Shown piece after piece: positions 1-7,746 of a stretch of DNA of 12,886 nucleotides. The stretch is from contig DHCD01000079.1 in the NCBI GenBank assembly GCA_002398105.1, forward strand, positions 1,631-14,516, given 5' to 3'. Each line of letters starts with the position of its first letter. Position 1 is the first letter of the stretch. The notes below the pieces were generated by a model. That model was not told where the DNA came from. It searched no databases and saw only the letters and a list, made by a program, of their open reading frames with translations. Source of the stretch: Syntrophomonas sp. UBA4911 (lineage in GTDB: Bacteria; Bacillota; Syntrophomonadia; Syntrophomonadales; Syntrophomonadaceae). The position numbers and the translations under genes are program-made.

Positions 1-28
1 CCAGGAAGCCCCCTGGATTTTGCTGCAT
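1..28 (-). CDS. 5' end of an unidentified next gene in the operon (partial)
   Basis: After the dehydratase stop codon, the minus strand has a good ribosome site (GGAGG, 8 bases before an ATG at 28-26). The frame reads MQQNPGGFL and runs off the window edge. The gap of about 58 bases and the same direction suggest one more operon member. The frame is also open upstream of this ATG, back into the end of the dehydratase gene, so a slightly earlier start cannot be excluded. Nine residues are too few to name a product. Confidence 0.45.
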
Positions 29-86
29 GCTGCTGTCCTCCAGAGGGCCTCCCAATGTTGCGGCTATTGAGCTGAGCGCTTGATTA

Positions 87-1556
87 TTACCAGTCTACAT
101 CGGGATTATCCTGAATACCGCAGAGCTTTTCGGCGAGCTCTTTGTAGTGTTCCAATTGCTCGCCCCGTTGGATCATAATTCTCTGGGCCTGGGGAGAGCC
201 CGCGCCATGCATTGATTCGGTCAAGTAGCCCACAGCCGCGCAGCCCATGGTCAGGTTTTCAATAAACCTCAGCATGCGCTGGCGGTGTTCGGTGGGCACA
301 TCACCTCCGGCGGCCAGATATTTTTTCAATAAGGGGCCCACCTCGGGGTTCTCAAAATCTTTGGAACTGGGCATGGTCACCAGCAGCCCTCCGGCCAGGT
401 CCTGGGCTATTCTGGCAATTTCATAGGGGAACCTGGTTACGTTTTGTTTGCAGATATTGGCCAGAAGTATATTGATCATATAGTTGCCTGCCATGGTCCG
501 GGCTCCTTCCGCCGAACACGCTATGCCGCAGGCATAAAGGGTTTCGTTTAAGTGGCACATCTCAATTATTTTGTCTTTCACGTGGGAAGCCCGGGATACT
601 CCCTGGTAATCGGTGATCGCTTTGGCCGCCCCGATCAGGGTATCTCCCACCCCTACTTTGCATCCCCCATAGCTCTGACGGTGATATCCTGCAAATCTCT
701 CCACCAGCATGCCTGAGAACTCGGTTTCACCGCACATGAATACGTGTTCCCAGGGTACAAACACATCCTGGAAGATGGTGGTGACTTCCTGCCCGCCAAA
801 ATATTTGTTGCCGGGGTCAATATCCCCGCCTTCCAGTTTTCTGGTGTCGCTGGACTGCCGCCCATATACATAAATCATTCCTTCGGCATCCAACGGCACG
901 GCAAAGCATACGGCATAGTCGTAGTCTTCCTCTTTTAAAGCATTGTTGGGCATGGCTAAAATCCAGTGGGAATTGATCATGCCGGTCTGATGCAGTTTAC
1001 ATCCTCGGACCACGATGCCGTCTTCTCGTTTTTCTACAATATGCACATACATATCCGGATCATCCTGCTGCCCGGGCGCTTTGCCCCGGTCTCCCCGGGC
1101 GTCGGTCATGCAGCCGTCCACGCACAGATCATTTTCCTGCACTAATTCCAGGAATTTGATAAAGCGTTGATGGTAGGCTGTGCCCTTGGCCTGATCAATC
1201 TCGAAGGTGGTGTTAAATACCGCATTGAAGGCGTCCATCCCCACGCATCTCTGAAAACAGCATCCGGTTTTTTGTCCCAGCAGTCTCTGCATTTTTACTT
1301 TTTTGACCAGGTCTTCCGGGCTTTGATGCAAATGCGTGAAGCGGTTGATCCGGCGTCCGGTCAAACTGGAAGTGACAGTCATAAGATCCTCGTATTCCGG
1401 CTCCAATGCCAGTCTGTAGGTCATGGCCATGGCGTTGAGCGACGGCCTGATGATGGGGTTGTCCACCCGGTTTTCGATCTTTTCACCAAACATATACAAA
1501 TTAATTTTCAATTTTCTCATATCGTCCAAATATTCACCAGGGGTTTTGAGTGTCAT
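87..1556 (-). CDS. abfD: 4-hydroxybutyryl-CoA dehydratase / vinylacetyl-CoA delta-isomerase
   Basis: This flavin and [4Fe-4S] radical enzyme dehydrates 4-hydroxybutyryl-CoA to crotonyl-CoA and usually also isomerises vinylacetyl-CoA; it is cytoplasmic, homotetrameric and oxygen-sensitive. I use the ATG at 1556 (489 residues), which has GAGG 8 bases upstream, rather than the GTG at 1565. With that numbering, the residues known from the Clostridium aminobutyricum enzyme (recalled, not aligned) are present: cluster ligands C100, C104, H292 and C299 (in CCFQRC and YHRQSYGGCK), plus Q102, T191, E257, Y296, K300, E447 and A452. An extra Cys (C99) sits beside C100. The length is that of the family. 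It is the last complete gene of the leftward operon, 162 bases after the solute receptor. Automatic annotation may call it 4-hydroxyphenylacetate 3-hydroxylase because the folds are related, but the four cluster ligands argue against a simple flavin monooxygenase. Confidence 0.93.
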   Translation of the reverse strand: MTLKTPGEYLDDMRKLKINLYMFGEKIENRVDNPIIRPSLNAMAMTYRLALEPEYEDLMTVTSSLTGRRINRFTHLHQSPEDLVKKVKMQRLLGQKTGCCFQRCVGMDAFNAVFNTTFEIDQAKGTAYHQRFIKFLELVQENDLCVDGCMTDARGDRGKAPGQQDDPDMYVHIVEKREDGIVVRGCKLHQTGMINSHWILAMPNNALKEEDYDYAVCFAVPLDAEGMIYVYGRQSSDTRKLEGGDIDPGNKYFGGQEVTTIFQDVFVPWEHVFMCGETEFSGMLVERFAGYHRQSYGGCKVGVGDTLIGAAKAITDYQGVSRASHVKDKIIEMCHLNETLYACGIACSAEGARTMAGNYMINILLANICKQNVTRFPYEIARIAQDLAGGLLVTMPSSKDFENPEVGPLLKKYLAAGGDVPTEHRQRMLRFIENLTMGCAAVGYLTESMHGAGSPQAQRIMIQRGEQLEHYKELAEKLCGIQDNPDVDW

Positions 1557-1667
1557 TTTAGTCACCTCACCTAATTAATAATATATACCCGTATAATTCA
1601 TCTCTTACGGTACAGCCGTATGTTGCTTATAATGCCGCTAAACCCCATTTTTGAGCGTGCAAATCCA

Positions 1668-1698
1668 GGGATGGACCGGATTTAATCTGGTCCATCCC
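1668..1698 (-). other. Intergenic stem-loop between receptor and dehydratase genes
   Basis: There is a perfect 10-bp inverted repeat, with arms GGGATGGACC at 1668-1677 and GGTCCATCCC at 1689-1698. The stem can extend inward by a few pairs, including one G-U. In the direction of transcription it is followed by TGGATTTGC, with no run of T, so it is not a standard intrinsic terminator. Its place just after the receptor gene and before an enzyme gene fits a 3' stabiliser, a processing site or a partial attenuator that sets different expression levels; this role is inferred. Confidence 0.6.
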
Positions 1699-1718
1699 CA
1701 AATTCGCTGTTTTATATC

Positions 1719-3068
1719 CTAATTGGTTCCAGCAAGAGGCTGACTGGCCGGAAGGAATAAGACGGCTTCCTTATTGGCAAACTCTTTAGGCCACACACAG
1801 CTCAGTTCTTTATCGAAATATTGGTTGATAAAGGCCCGGGCTTTAATATTCTGCCCCACATGGGAATTGCCCAGCCAAGGGTCGACAAAGGGTTTTTCCG
1901 GGGTGGAAAATTCAACTGCGGTTCCCATCAGGCTGTCTTTCGCGTCCACCTTTATATTTCTGATAGCCTCGGCCACAGATTCAGCCGTAAAGGCACCGCT
2001 TTTTTCAATGGCCGCCGGGGCAATCTGGTTGAAAAAGAGCATGGTCTGGGCAAATTGACGCATTTCCACATGGTGATAGGGATGGCTTCCATACTTTTCT
2101 GTCCAGCGTTGGTCAAATTCTTTGAACAGTTCTACGTTTTCCTCCGAATAACCGGCGGTATTAGGATTGCAGGGAACCGGATCCACCGTTAACAGGAAGT
2201 TGGCGTCATCACCCACACCATCGACAAAAGCCTGAACGCTGTGGCCGCCGCTGTGGGTAATCAGAACGGGCACCTTGAAACCTAATTCTTTGGCTTGCCG
2301 GTTGAACAATATTCCGTCATTCACATAACTGGTGATCAACAATACATCAGGCTGGGCGGCTTTAAGCTTCATAATAATACTGGACAGGTCCACCGCTTTG
2401 GCGGAATATGCTTCATTGATTACTACGTTCATCCCATTTTTTTGGGCGGTGGCGGCGTTGCCTTCAGCTACTGCCGTACCATAAGGACCATCCTCATGAA
2501 TTATGGCTATTTTCAGTTCTTTGGCGCTCTTGCCTAATTTTTCTTGGATGGCCGCATCATTAGCCAGGATAAAGTTTACCGATTCGGCGCCCCAACTGGA
2601 TGCCATAGCTTCATTTCTAAAGCTCCACTGATAGCCTTTGGTCAGGAGGTCGTCGGCGGCGCCGGACATTTCCCATAGCACCACTTTATTGCGTTCAGCC
2701 ACTTCACTGACCGAGGCAGCGATAGCCGATGAATAGGACCCGAATAATACCGGCACCCCTTTGGTGGTGATTAAGCGTTCGGCCTCGGATGATCCGATAC
2801 TGGGATCGCTCTGAGTGTCTGCCGTAACATAGCTTATAGGATATTTACCCATAACTCCGCCTTTTTCATTGATCATCTCGACAGCCATCTTAATGGCGTT
2901 GCACTCAGCATTGCCCAGGGGGGCCTGGGCCCCGCTCAGAGGCTCTTCAATCCCTATCTTAATCTCCACTTCACCGGAACCCCCGGCCTTATCGGATTCT
3001 CCGCCACATCCAGTTACGAAAGCCATAGCAAACACTAAGATTATTACCAGACTCAAAAACTTTTTCAT
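1719..3068 (-). CDS. ABC transporter solute-binding lipoprotein (Peripla_BP_6 / LivJ-like)
   Basis: This is the extracellular receptor of the importer encoded just upstream. The best start is the ATG at 3068 (449 residues), with AGGGAG 8 bases before it; a TTG at 3092 would also be in frame but would place that ribosome site inside the gene. The N-terminus is a lipoprotein signal: KK, a hydrophobic stretch, then VTGC with the lipidated Cys at residue 21. The mature part opens with the typical type I receptor pattern (IKIGIEEPLSG, then a helix with MAVEMINEKGGV), followed by the two alternating lobes. At 449 residues it is somewhat longer than the usual 370-400. It lies 24 bases after livF, so the receptor comes last among the transporter genes. 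The family binds amino acids but also many carboxylates; with the surrounding 4-hydroxybutyrate enzymes, a short hydroxy- or fatty acid ligand is more likely than leucine (inference). Confidence 0.88.
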   Translation of the reverse strand: MKKFLSLVIILVFAMAFVTGCGGESDKAGGSGEVEIKIGIEEPLSGAQAPLGNAECNAIKMAVEMINEKGGVMGKYPISYVTADTQSDPSIGSSEAERLITTKGVPVLFGSYSSAIAASVSEVAERNKVVLWEMSGAADDLLTKGYQWSFRNEAMASSWGAESVNFILANDAAIQEKLGKSAKELKIAIIHEDGPYGTAVAEGNAATAQKNGMNVVINEAYSAKAVDLSSIIMKLKAAQPDVLLITSYVNDGILFNRQAKELGFKVPVLITHSGGHSVQAFVDGVGDDANFLLTVDPVPCNPNTAGYSEENVELFKEFDQRWTEKYGSHPYHHVEMRQFAQTMLFFNQIAPAAIEKSGAFTAESVAEAIRNIKVDAKDSLMGTAVEFSTPEKPFVDPWLGNSHVGQNIKARAFINQYFDKELSCVWPKEFANKEAVLFLPASQPLAGTN

Positions 3069-3092
3069 GCCGTCTTCTCCCTTCTTTTTCAA

Positions 3093-3791
3093 TTAGGCAA
3101 TACCCAGGTATACTTGCCTTACGTAGTCGTTGTTCAACATGGAAACGCTGTCTTCATGCAGGACTATTTGCCCCCCTTCACATAGATATCCCCTGGACGA
3201 TATTTTCAGCGACTGTTCCACAAACTGCTCCACGAAGAAAATAGTGATACCCCGCGATTTTAATTTCAGCAGGATCTCGAAAACCTGTTCTACTATGATG
3301 GGCGCCAGCCCCAGCGAGGGCTCGTCCAGCATAAGTAGAGACGGTTGGGCCATAATTCCTCTGCCGATGGCACACATCTGTTGTTCACCGCCGCTCAAAG
3401 TACCTGCCAGTTGTTTTCGACGTTCAGCCAGTTTTGGCATGGTCTCATATATCCATTCCATGGTCTCCGCTTTTTGGTCAGGTTTCCAAGCTGCTATTTC
3501 CAGGTTTTCTTCCACCGTCATTTTAGGGAAAAGCCTTCTGCCTTCCGGTACCATGACAATACCGTGTTTGGCTCGGTTATAAGCAGGTACTTTCAGCAGA
3601 TCCTGTCCCTGGAAGGTGATGCTCCCTGACCGGGGCTGCACCAGTCCGCATATGGTCCGGAGTATGGTGGTTTTTCCCGCGCCATTGGGACCTAACATGG
3701 TGACGATTTCCCCTTGTTCCACTTTGAGGTTCAGATCCCAGATTACCTGGGTGTCGCCATATGCCACATTCAAGCCGTTAATTTCCAGCAT
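3093..3791 (-). CDS. livF: Branched-chain-type ABC importer ATPase LivF
   Basis: This is the second nucleotide-binding subunit of the importer, acting on the inner face of the membrane. The 232 residues are normal for LivF. Visible motifs are Walker A GPNGAGKTT (34-42), ABC signature LSGGEQQ (132-138) and Walker B LLMLDEP (152-158). The switch position reads FFVEQF, with Gln where many ABC ATPases have His, which is usual in LivF. The ATG at 3791 follows AGGAGG by 7 bases and overlaps the 3' end of livG by 14 bases, which suggests translational coupling. Substrate specificity is not set by this subunit. Confidence 0.93.
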   Translation of the reverse strand: MLEINGLNVAYGDTQVIWDLNLKVEQGEIVTMLGPNGAGKTTILRTICGLVQPRSGSITFQGQDLLKVPAYNRAKHGIVMVPEGRRLFPKMTVEENLEIAAWKPDQKAETMEWIYETMPKLAERRKQLAGTLSGGEQQMCAIGRGIMAQPSLLMLDEPSLGLAPIIVEQVFEILLKLKSRGITIFFVEQFVEQSLKISSRGYLCEGGQIVLHEDSVSMLNNDYVRQVYLGIA

Positions 3792-4512
3792 TGCCGCTCC
3801 TCCTTCCCAGATAAGCCGATACCACTTCGGGATTGGAGGTTACCTCCTGTGGCGTCCCTTCCGCAATCTTCCTGCCATGATCAAGAACGATGACTCTTTC
3901 GCTGATCGTCATGATCACCCGCATAACATGTTCCACTATGACGATGGTCATATGCTGTTGTAATTCCCGGATTAAATCCATCATTTCATCCATTTCTTTG
4001 GGTTTCAGCCCGGTCATGACTTCATCCAGCATAAGAACTTCCGGATCGGTGGCCAGGGCTTTACCCAGCTCCAAACGTTTTCTTTCCAGGGTTGTAAGCT
4101 GACCGCCCATGAAATGAGCCTTTTTATCCAGGTTAACCTGTTCTAATATGGCGGGTACTTTATCGCGGGCCTCCTCTACGCTTTTTGATTTGGCCAAAAG
4201 CGCCACCAGAATGTTGTCTGATACGCTCAGGCCGGGAAAAGGCCGGGCTATTTGGAAAGTTCTGGTTATACCCTTCAGGCAGACCGCGTCCGGCGTCAGT
4301 CCCACAATATTCTCACCTCGATAAAGGATTGACCCGCTGTCAACCTTGTAAAAATTGGTTATCAGGTTGAATAAGGTTGATTTTCCCGCCCCGTTAGGAC
4401 CGATTATACTTAAGATTTCCCGCTCTTTTACATCGAATGATACGTCCTGGGTGGCCTGCAATCCGCCAAAGCTTTTGGATATATTCTGTATCTGGAGGAT
4501 ATTGTCACTCAT
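3778..4512 (-). CDS. livG: Branched-chain-type ABC importer ATPase LivG
   Basis: This is the first nucleotide-binding subunit of the importer. I take the ATG at 4512 (244 residues), with GGGAG 8 bases upstream; in-frame GTG codons at 4521 and 4518 are possible but sit on the ribosome site. Numbered from the ATG, Walker A GPNGAGKST is at 38-46, the Q-loop Gln at 87, Walker B LMLDE ends at 164 and the switch His (VEH) is at 195. The signature region is unusual: instead of LSxGQ it reads LTTLERKRLE, and Walker B continues LDEVMTGL instead of LDEP. I recall similar LTLxxRKRLE and LDEVMAGL forms in a LivG-like subgroup, so the protein need not be inactive. It overlaps livM by 8 bases and livF by 14. 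Confidence 0.92.
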   Translation of the reverse strand: MSDNILQIQNISKSFGGLQATQDVSFDVKEREILSIIGPNGAGKSTLFNLITNFYKVDSGSILYRGENIVGLTPDAVCLKGITRTFQIARPFPGLSVSDNILVALLAKSKSVEEARDKVPAILEQVNLDKKAHFMGGQLTTLERKRLELGKALATDPEVLMLDEVMTGLKPKEMDEMMDLIRELQQHMTIVIVEHVMRVIMTISERVIVLDHGRKIAEGTPQEVTSNPEVVSAYLGRRSGNAGN

Positions 4513-5524
4513 CTGCACCACTCCCTCCTGCGATTCCGCTGCCGGTCAGGGCAAGATTGGCTTTGCGAATCTTTCGAGCCCGGATAATGCCGGGTATGCT
4601 TACAATGCCTTTGGGCAGATAAATAATGGTAATGACGAGAAGTATGCCGTAAACCAGCAGATGCAGCCCAGGAAGCTGACTTCCCACGGTCATTCTCAAC
4701 ACCTCGGACAAAGGTATGAGCAGTACTGCACCGATAGTGGGCCCTAAGATGGTGCCGCTGCCGCCGATTATGGCTACCAGAGCCAGATTCAGGGCGATGG
4801 AAAAACCGCCTACGGTAGCCGGGTCAATGTAGCGGAAATACTGAACATAAAAAGCCCCGCCTATTCCTACCAGAAAGGCGCTGATCACCGCCGACTTAAT
4901 TAAGTTCTTGTTTACCGAAATTCCCAGAGCAGCGGCGGCATCCTGGTCTTCCCGAATAGCCTCCAGATAATACCTGGTCCTTTCCATTTTCCATACCAGA
5001 GCGACAGCGATGAACCAGAGTACCAGGATGATAAGGAAATAAGGCTCTTTCCCGTCAAATTGAAATAAGGCCAGAGATGTGGGTTTATAGGGAAGCGATA
5101 GTCCCAAGGAGCCTCCTGTTAAATCGCGCATACTGGTCAATAAATTTTGCACAATTTCCATGACCGCGATGCTGGCCAGGGTAAAATAAGGCCCTTTCAA
5201 GCCGAAGCGAAAGCAGGGATAGGCGATGAGCAGCATTACGCCTACAGCCAGCAGCCCTCCCATAAGCATGCCCAGCCATGGCGATAAGGTTATTTGCCGG
5301 AAAAGAATGATGGTGGTATAGGCGCCGATGGCTACAAAGGCACTGTGCCCCAACGATAAGCGGCCGGCGTAACCGCACATCAAATTCCAGGCCGTGCCCA
5401 TATATGCATAAAGTAAAGTGAGAATCAAAACATGTTTCACATATACCGGAATAGGGCTGAATCCGGCGATTACCAGGGCCAGAGTCAGTATAATGAATAT
5501 GACCAAGGGTTTACTGAATTTCAT
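4505..5524 (-). CDS. livM: Branched-chain-type ABC importer permease LivM
   Basis: This is the second membrane-spanning subunit of the importer, 339 residues. It is very hydrophobic, with roughly eight to ten membrane helices starting near residue 8. It carries the LivM-type patterns AWNLMCGYAGRLSLGHSAFVA near residues 45-65 and the cytoplasmic EAIREDQDAAAALGI loop that contacts the ATPases. The C-terminus is a charged tail (RARKIRKANL) ending in glycine-rich residues. The ATG at 5524 has AGGAG 10 bases upstream, and the gap from livH is 19 bases. It overlaps the start of livG by 8 bases, so the two are probably translated together. Confidence 0.92.
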   Translation of the reverse strand: MKFSKPLVIFIILTLALVIAGFSPIPVYVKHVLILTLLYAYMGTAWNLMCGYAGRLSLGHSAFVAIGAYTTIILFRQITLSPWLGMLMGGLLAVGVMLLIAYPCFRFGLKGPYFTLASIAVMEIVQNLLTSMRDLTGGSLGLSLPYKPTSLALFQFDGKEPYFLIILVLWFIAVALVWKMERTRYYLEAIREDQDAAAALGISVNKNLIKSAVISAFLVGIGGAFYVQYFRYIDPATVGGFSIALNLALVAIIGGSGTILGPTIGAVLLIPLSEVLRMTVGSQLPGLHLLVYGILLVITIIYLPKGIVSIPGIIRARKIRKANLALTGSGIAGGSGADE

Positions 5525-5543
5525 TCAAGTGTCACTCCTCTCT

Positions 5544-6425
5544 TTAAACTCTAGCCGCCTTACCCAAAATCCCCTCCGGTTTTACGAACAGGATAATCAG
5601 GAAGAGCAGCAGAGAGAAGACTTGAGCCAGTTCAGCACTGGCCATCACTCCGGCAAAGGTTTCGACCAGACCTATGATCAATCCGCCGACCAGTGCTCCG
5701 GTGAAGCTGCCCAGTCCTCCCAATACCACGATAACGAAGGCCAGAGTATTAAAGTAAGTTCCCACTGTGGGATAGACATTGAATATCGGCATGATAATAC
5801 ATCCGGCTAAACCCACCAAACCTATTCCGACAGCAAAGGTTAGGGAATAAATCATATTGACATTGATGCCCATGAGGGTTGCGGCATCGGTGTCCTGGGA
5901 TACGGCACGTACTTGGGCCCCCAATTTTGTATACATCAACAGGTAATAGAGGACCAGGGCCACAACCACACAAATAATAAAAGCCCATAGTCTCCCGGAA
6001 CTCAACATCATGCCGCCGATATTTATGCTCTTACCGGTCAGATTGGTCTCAATAGCCCTGAAGTCTGATTTCCACAGCATTAAGGCCAGATTTTGCAGAA
6101 CATAGCCTAATCCTGCCGAAGCCAAAATCGTATTGACTTCAGTTTCGCTTTTTCCCAAAAGCGGTTTGATGATTAGACGAAAGATGACTAACCCCACTAC
6201 CAATAAAATTGGGAAAACCAGTAGGGTTGCGGTATAAGGGTTGATCTTGTACAGGGTAAAAAGAAAAAAAGTTAAGTACATTCCAACCATCAGAAAATCG
6301 CCGTGGGCAAGATTTACGATCTTGATTACCCCGAAAATGAGGTTCAGCCCTACGCTGATTAAAGCGTAAATGCCGCCCAAGAGAATGCCGCTGGCAATAA
6401 TCTGAAGAAATGTTTCCATACTCAA
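5544..6425 (-). CDS. livH: Branched-chain-type ABC importer permease LivH
   Basis: This is the first membrane-spanning subunit of the importer, 293 residues, with about eight hydrophobic helices. Family features are GILLGGIYALISVGLNLIFG near the N-terminus, the NLAHGDFLMVG segment, the cytoplasmic RAVSQDTDAATLMGIN loop (ATPase contact) and the C-terminal LFVKPEGILGK. The start is probably TTG at 6425, 9 bases after GGGGTG; an ATG two codons later (6419) is the alternative. The 140 bases before it, back to the acyl-CoA dehydrogenase, form the largest gap between the first six genes of the operon and show no clear promoter or terminator. Confidence 0.91.
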   Translation of the reverse strand: MSMETFLQIIASGILLGGIYALISVGLNLIFGVIKIVNLAHGDFLMVGMYLTFFLFTLYKINPYTATLLVFPILLVVGLVIFRLIIKPLLGKSETEVNTILASAGLGYVLQNLALMLWKSDFRAIETNLTGKSINIGGMMLSSGRLWAFIICVVVALVLYYLLMYTKLGAQVRAVSQDTDAATLMGINVNMIYSLTFAVGIGLVGLAGCIIMPIFNVYPTVGTYFNTLAFVIVVLGGLGSFTGALVGGLIIGLVETFAGVMASAELAQVFSLLLFLIILFVKPEGILGKAARV

Positions 6426-6565
6426 TTCATATCACACCCCTTCGTAGAATTGGGCTTGTACTAGTTATAATCACGCTTTGCTTTTAAAACTGAGGCCGTT
6501 TAGTATAATCCCAACTCCATCACTGCCCTCTTCCTTAAATAAGAGAACCTCCCCGGCTTTACCAA

Positions 6566-7711
6566 CTAGGAGTTAATAATGTTATTGCTTATCACCACGC
6601 GTTGAATTTCACTGGTGCCCTCGTAGATTTCGGTTATCTTGGCATCGCGCATCATTCTTTCTACCGGGTACTCCCGGGTATAGCCGTAACCTCCGTGTAT
6701 TTGTACAGCTTCATTGGTAACTTTATTGGCGGTTTCTGAAGCTTTGAGTTTGGCCATGGCGGCATCAACCGAATAGGGAAGCCGGTTGGCTTTTTTCCAG
6801 GCCGCGCGATAGGTCAGCAGGCGGGCGGCATCAATTTCCAGGGCCATATCCGCCAATTTGAAAGCTATCGCCTGCAGCCGGACTATTGGTTTCCCGAATT
6901 GCACCCTGGTCCGGGCATATTCAAGGGCTTTTTCATAGGCGCCCTGGGCGATTCCGGTGGCCTGAGCAGCTATGCCGATACGTCCTCCATCCAAGGTCTG
7001 CATGGCTATGGAGAAACCCTGCCCAATCTCACCCAATAAGTTCTCCTTGGGAATCCGGCAGTCTTCCATAATCAGATCGCAGTTCTGGGTACCGCGCAGG
7101 CCCATCTTTTTTTCGAATTTTCCGAAACTGAAACCGGGGGCTCCTTTTTCAATAATAAAAGCGCTGAAGGCTTTACTTTTCAGTTCTTTGGCTCCGGTTC
7201 GGGCAAAAACGATGTAAATATCAGCAACTCCGCCATTGGTAATGAAAATTTTGCGGCCGTTGAGGACCCATTCATCGCCGACCAGCTCGGCTTTCGTAAC
7301 CATGCTTAAAGCATCGGAACCGGCATTGGCTTCGGTGAGGGCGAAAGCTCCCTGTTTCTCACCCGCCGCCAGCGGTATCAGGAACTTTCTTTTTTGTTCG
7401 TCATTCCCGAACATGCCTATAGGATAAGAACCGAGACTTACATGGGTAGACAGGGTATCGCCTGCGGAAGGATCAATTCTTGATACCTCTTCCACCGCTA
7501 CCGCATAAGCTACCAGGTCCATGCCTGCTCCGCCCCAGCATCCTTCAAAGGGAATGCCCGTCAGCCCCAGAGCCGCCATTCCTTTAAAGGTGTTGGGATC
7601 ATAGTATTCATTCTCATCCCGATCTACTACTCCCGGCCCCAGGACATTCTCGGCAAAATCCCGGACTGATCTTCTTAACATTTCCTGTTCAGCATTTAGT
7701 TGAAAATCCAA
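6566..7711 (-). CDS. Short-chain acyl-CoA dehydrogenase (butyryl-CoA dehydrogenase-like)
   Basis: This is a flavoenzyme of the acyl-CoA dehydrogenase family, 381 residues, the usual length. It opens with MDFQLNAEQEMLRRSVRDFA. The FAD/substrate segments are AFALTEANAGSD (122-133) and IFITNGG (155-161), and DGGRIGIAAQ (241-250) follows. The C-terminal RDAKITEIYEGTSEIQR holds the expected catalytic Glu (E364 in YEGT), the position used by butyryl-CoA dehydrogenases; long-chain and isovaleryl enzymes use a different one. In clostridia such enzymes interconvert butyryl-CoA and crotonyl-CoA with electron-transfer flavoprotein, but no etf genes are in the window. The start is TTG at 7711, 8 bases after GGAGG, and lies 35 bases after the hydratase stop. 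Likely role: the reductive branch from crotonyl-CoA. Another C4-C5 acyl-CoA substrate is possible. Confidence 0.9.
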   Translation of the reverse strand: MDFQLNAEQEMLRRSVRDFAENVLGPGVVDRDENEYYDPNTFKGMAALGLTGIPFEGCWGGAGMDLVAYAVAVEEVSRIDPSAGDTLSTHVSLGSYPIGMFGNDEQKRKFLIPLAAGEKQGAFALTEANAGSDALSMVTKAELVGDEWVLNGRKIFITNGGVADIYIVFARTGAKELKSKAFSAFIIEKGAPGFSFGKFEKKMGLRGTQNCDLIMEDCRIPKENLLGEIGQGFSIAMQTLDGGRIGIAAQATGIAQGAYEKALEYARTRVQFGKPIVRLQAIAFKLADMALEIDAARLLTYRAAWKKANRLPYSVDAAMAKLKASETANKVTNEAVQIHGGYGYTREYPVERMMRDAKITEIYEGTSEIQRVVISNNIINS

Positions 7712-7746
7712 TACTACCGCCTCCCTGATTATTGTTTACATGACAC

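Noticed and set aside
87..1556. Reading the 489-residue protein as 4-hydroxyphenylacetate 3-hydroxylase
   Set aside because: The fold is related, but the Cys/Cys/His/Cys cluster ligands and active-site residues of 4-hydroxybutyryl-CoA dehydratase are present, and the context is C4 acyl-CoA metabolism.
1167..1574. 135-residue open frame on the plus strand
   Set aside because: It lies wholly opposite the start of the dehydratase gene, has no ribosome site or recognisable domain, and is a shadow frame.
3068..3092. TTG at 3092 as the receptor start
   Set aside because: It would place the ribosome site AAGGGAG inside the gene and add a charged stretch before the lipoprotein signal; the ATG at 3068 fits both.
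3130..3582. 150-residue plus-strand open frame opposite livF
   Set aside because: It is antisense to a clear ATPase gene, with a low-complexity, Ser/Cys-rich product typical of shadow frames.
6426..6565. Possible promoter or leader peptide (ATG with a six-residue frame) in the gap before livH
   Set aside because: No -35/-10 pair with acceptable spacing and no -24/-12 element was found; such a short peptide cannot be supported.
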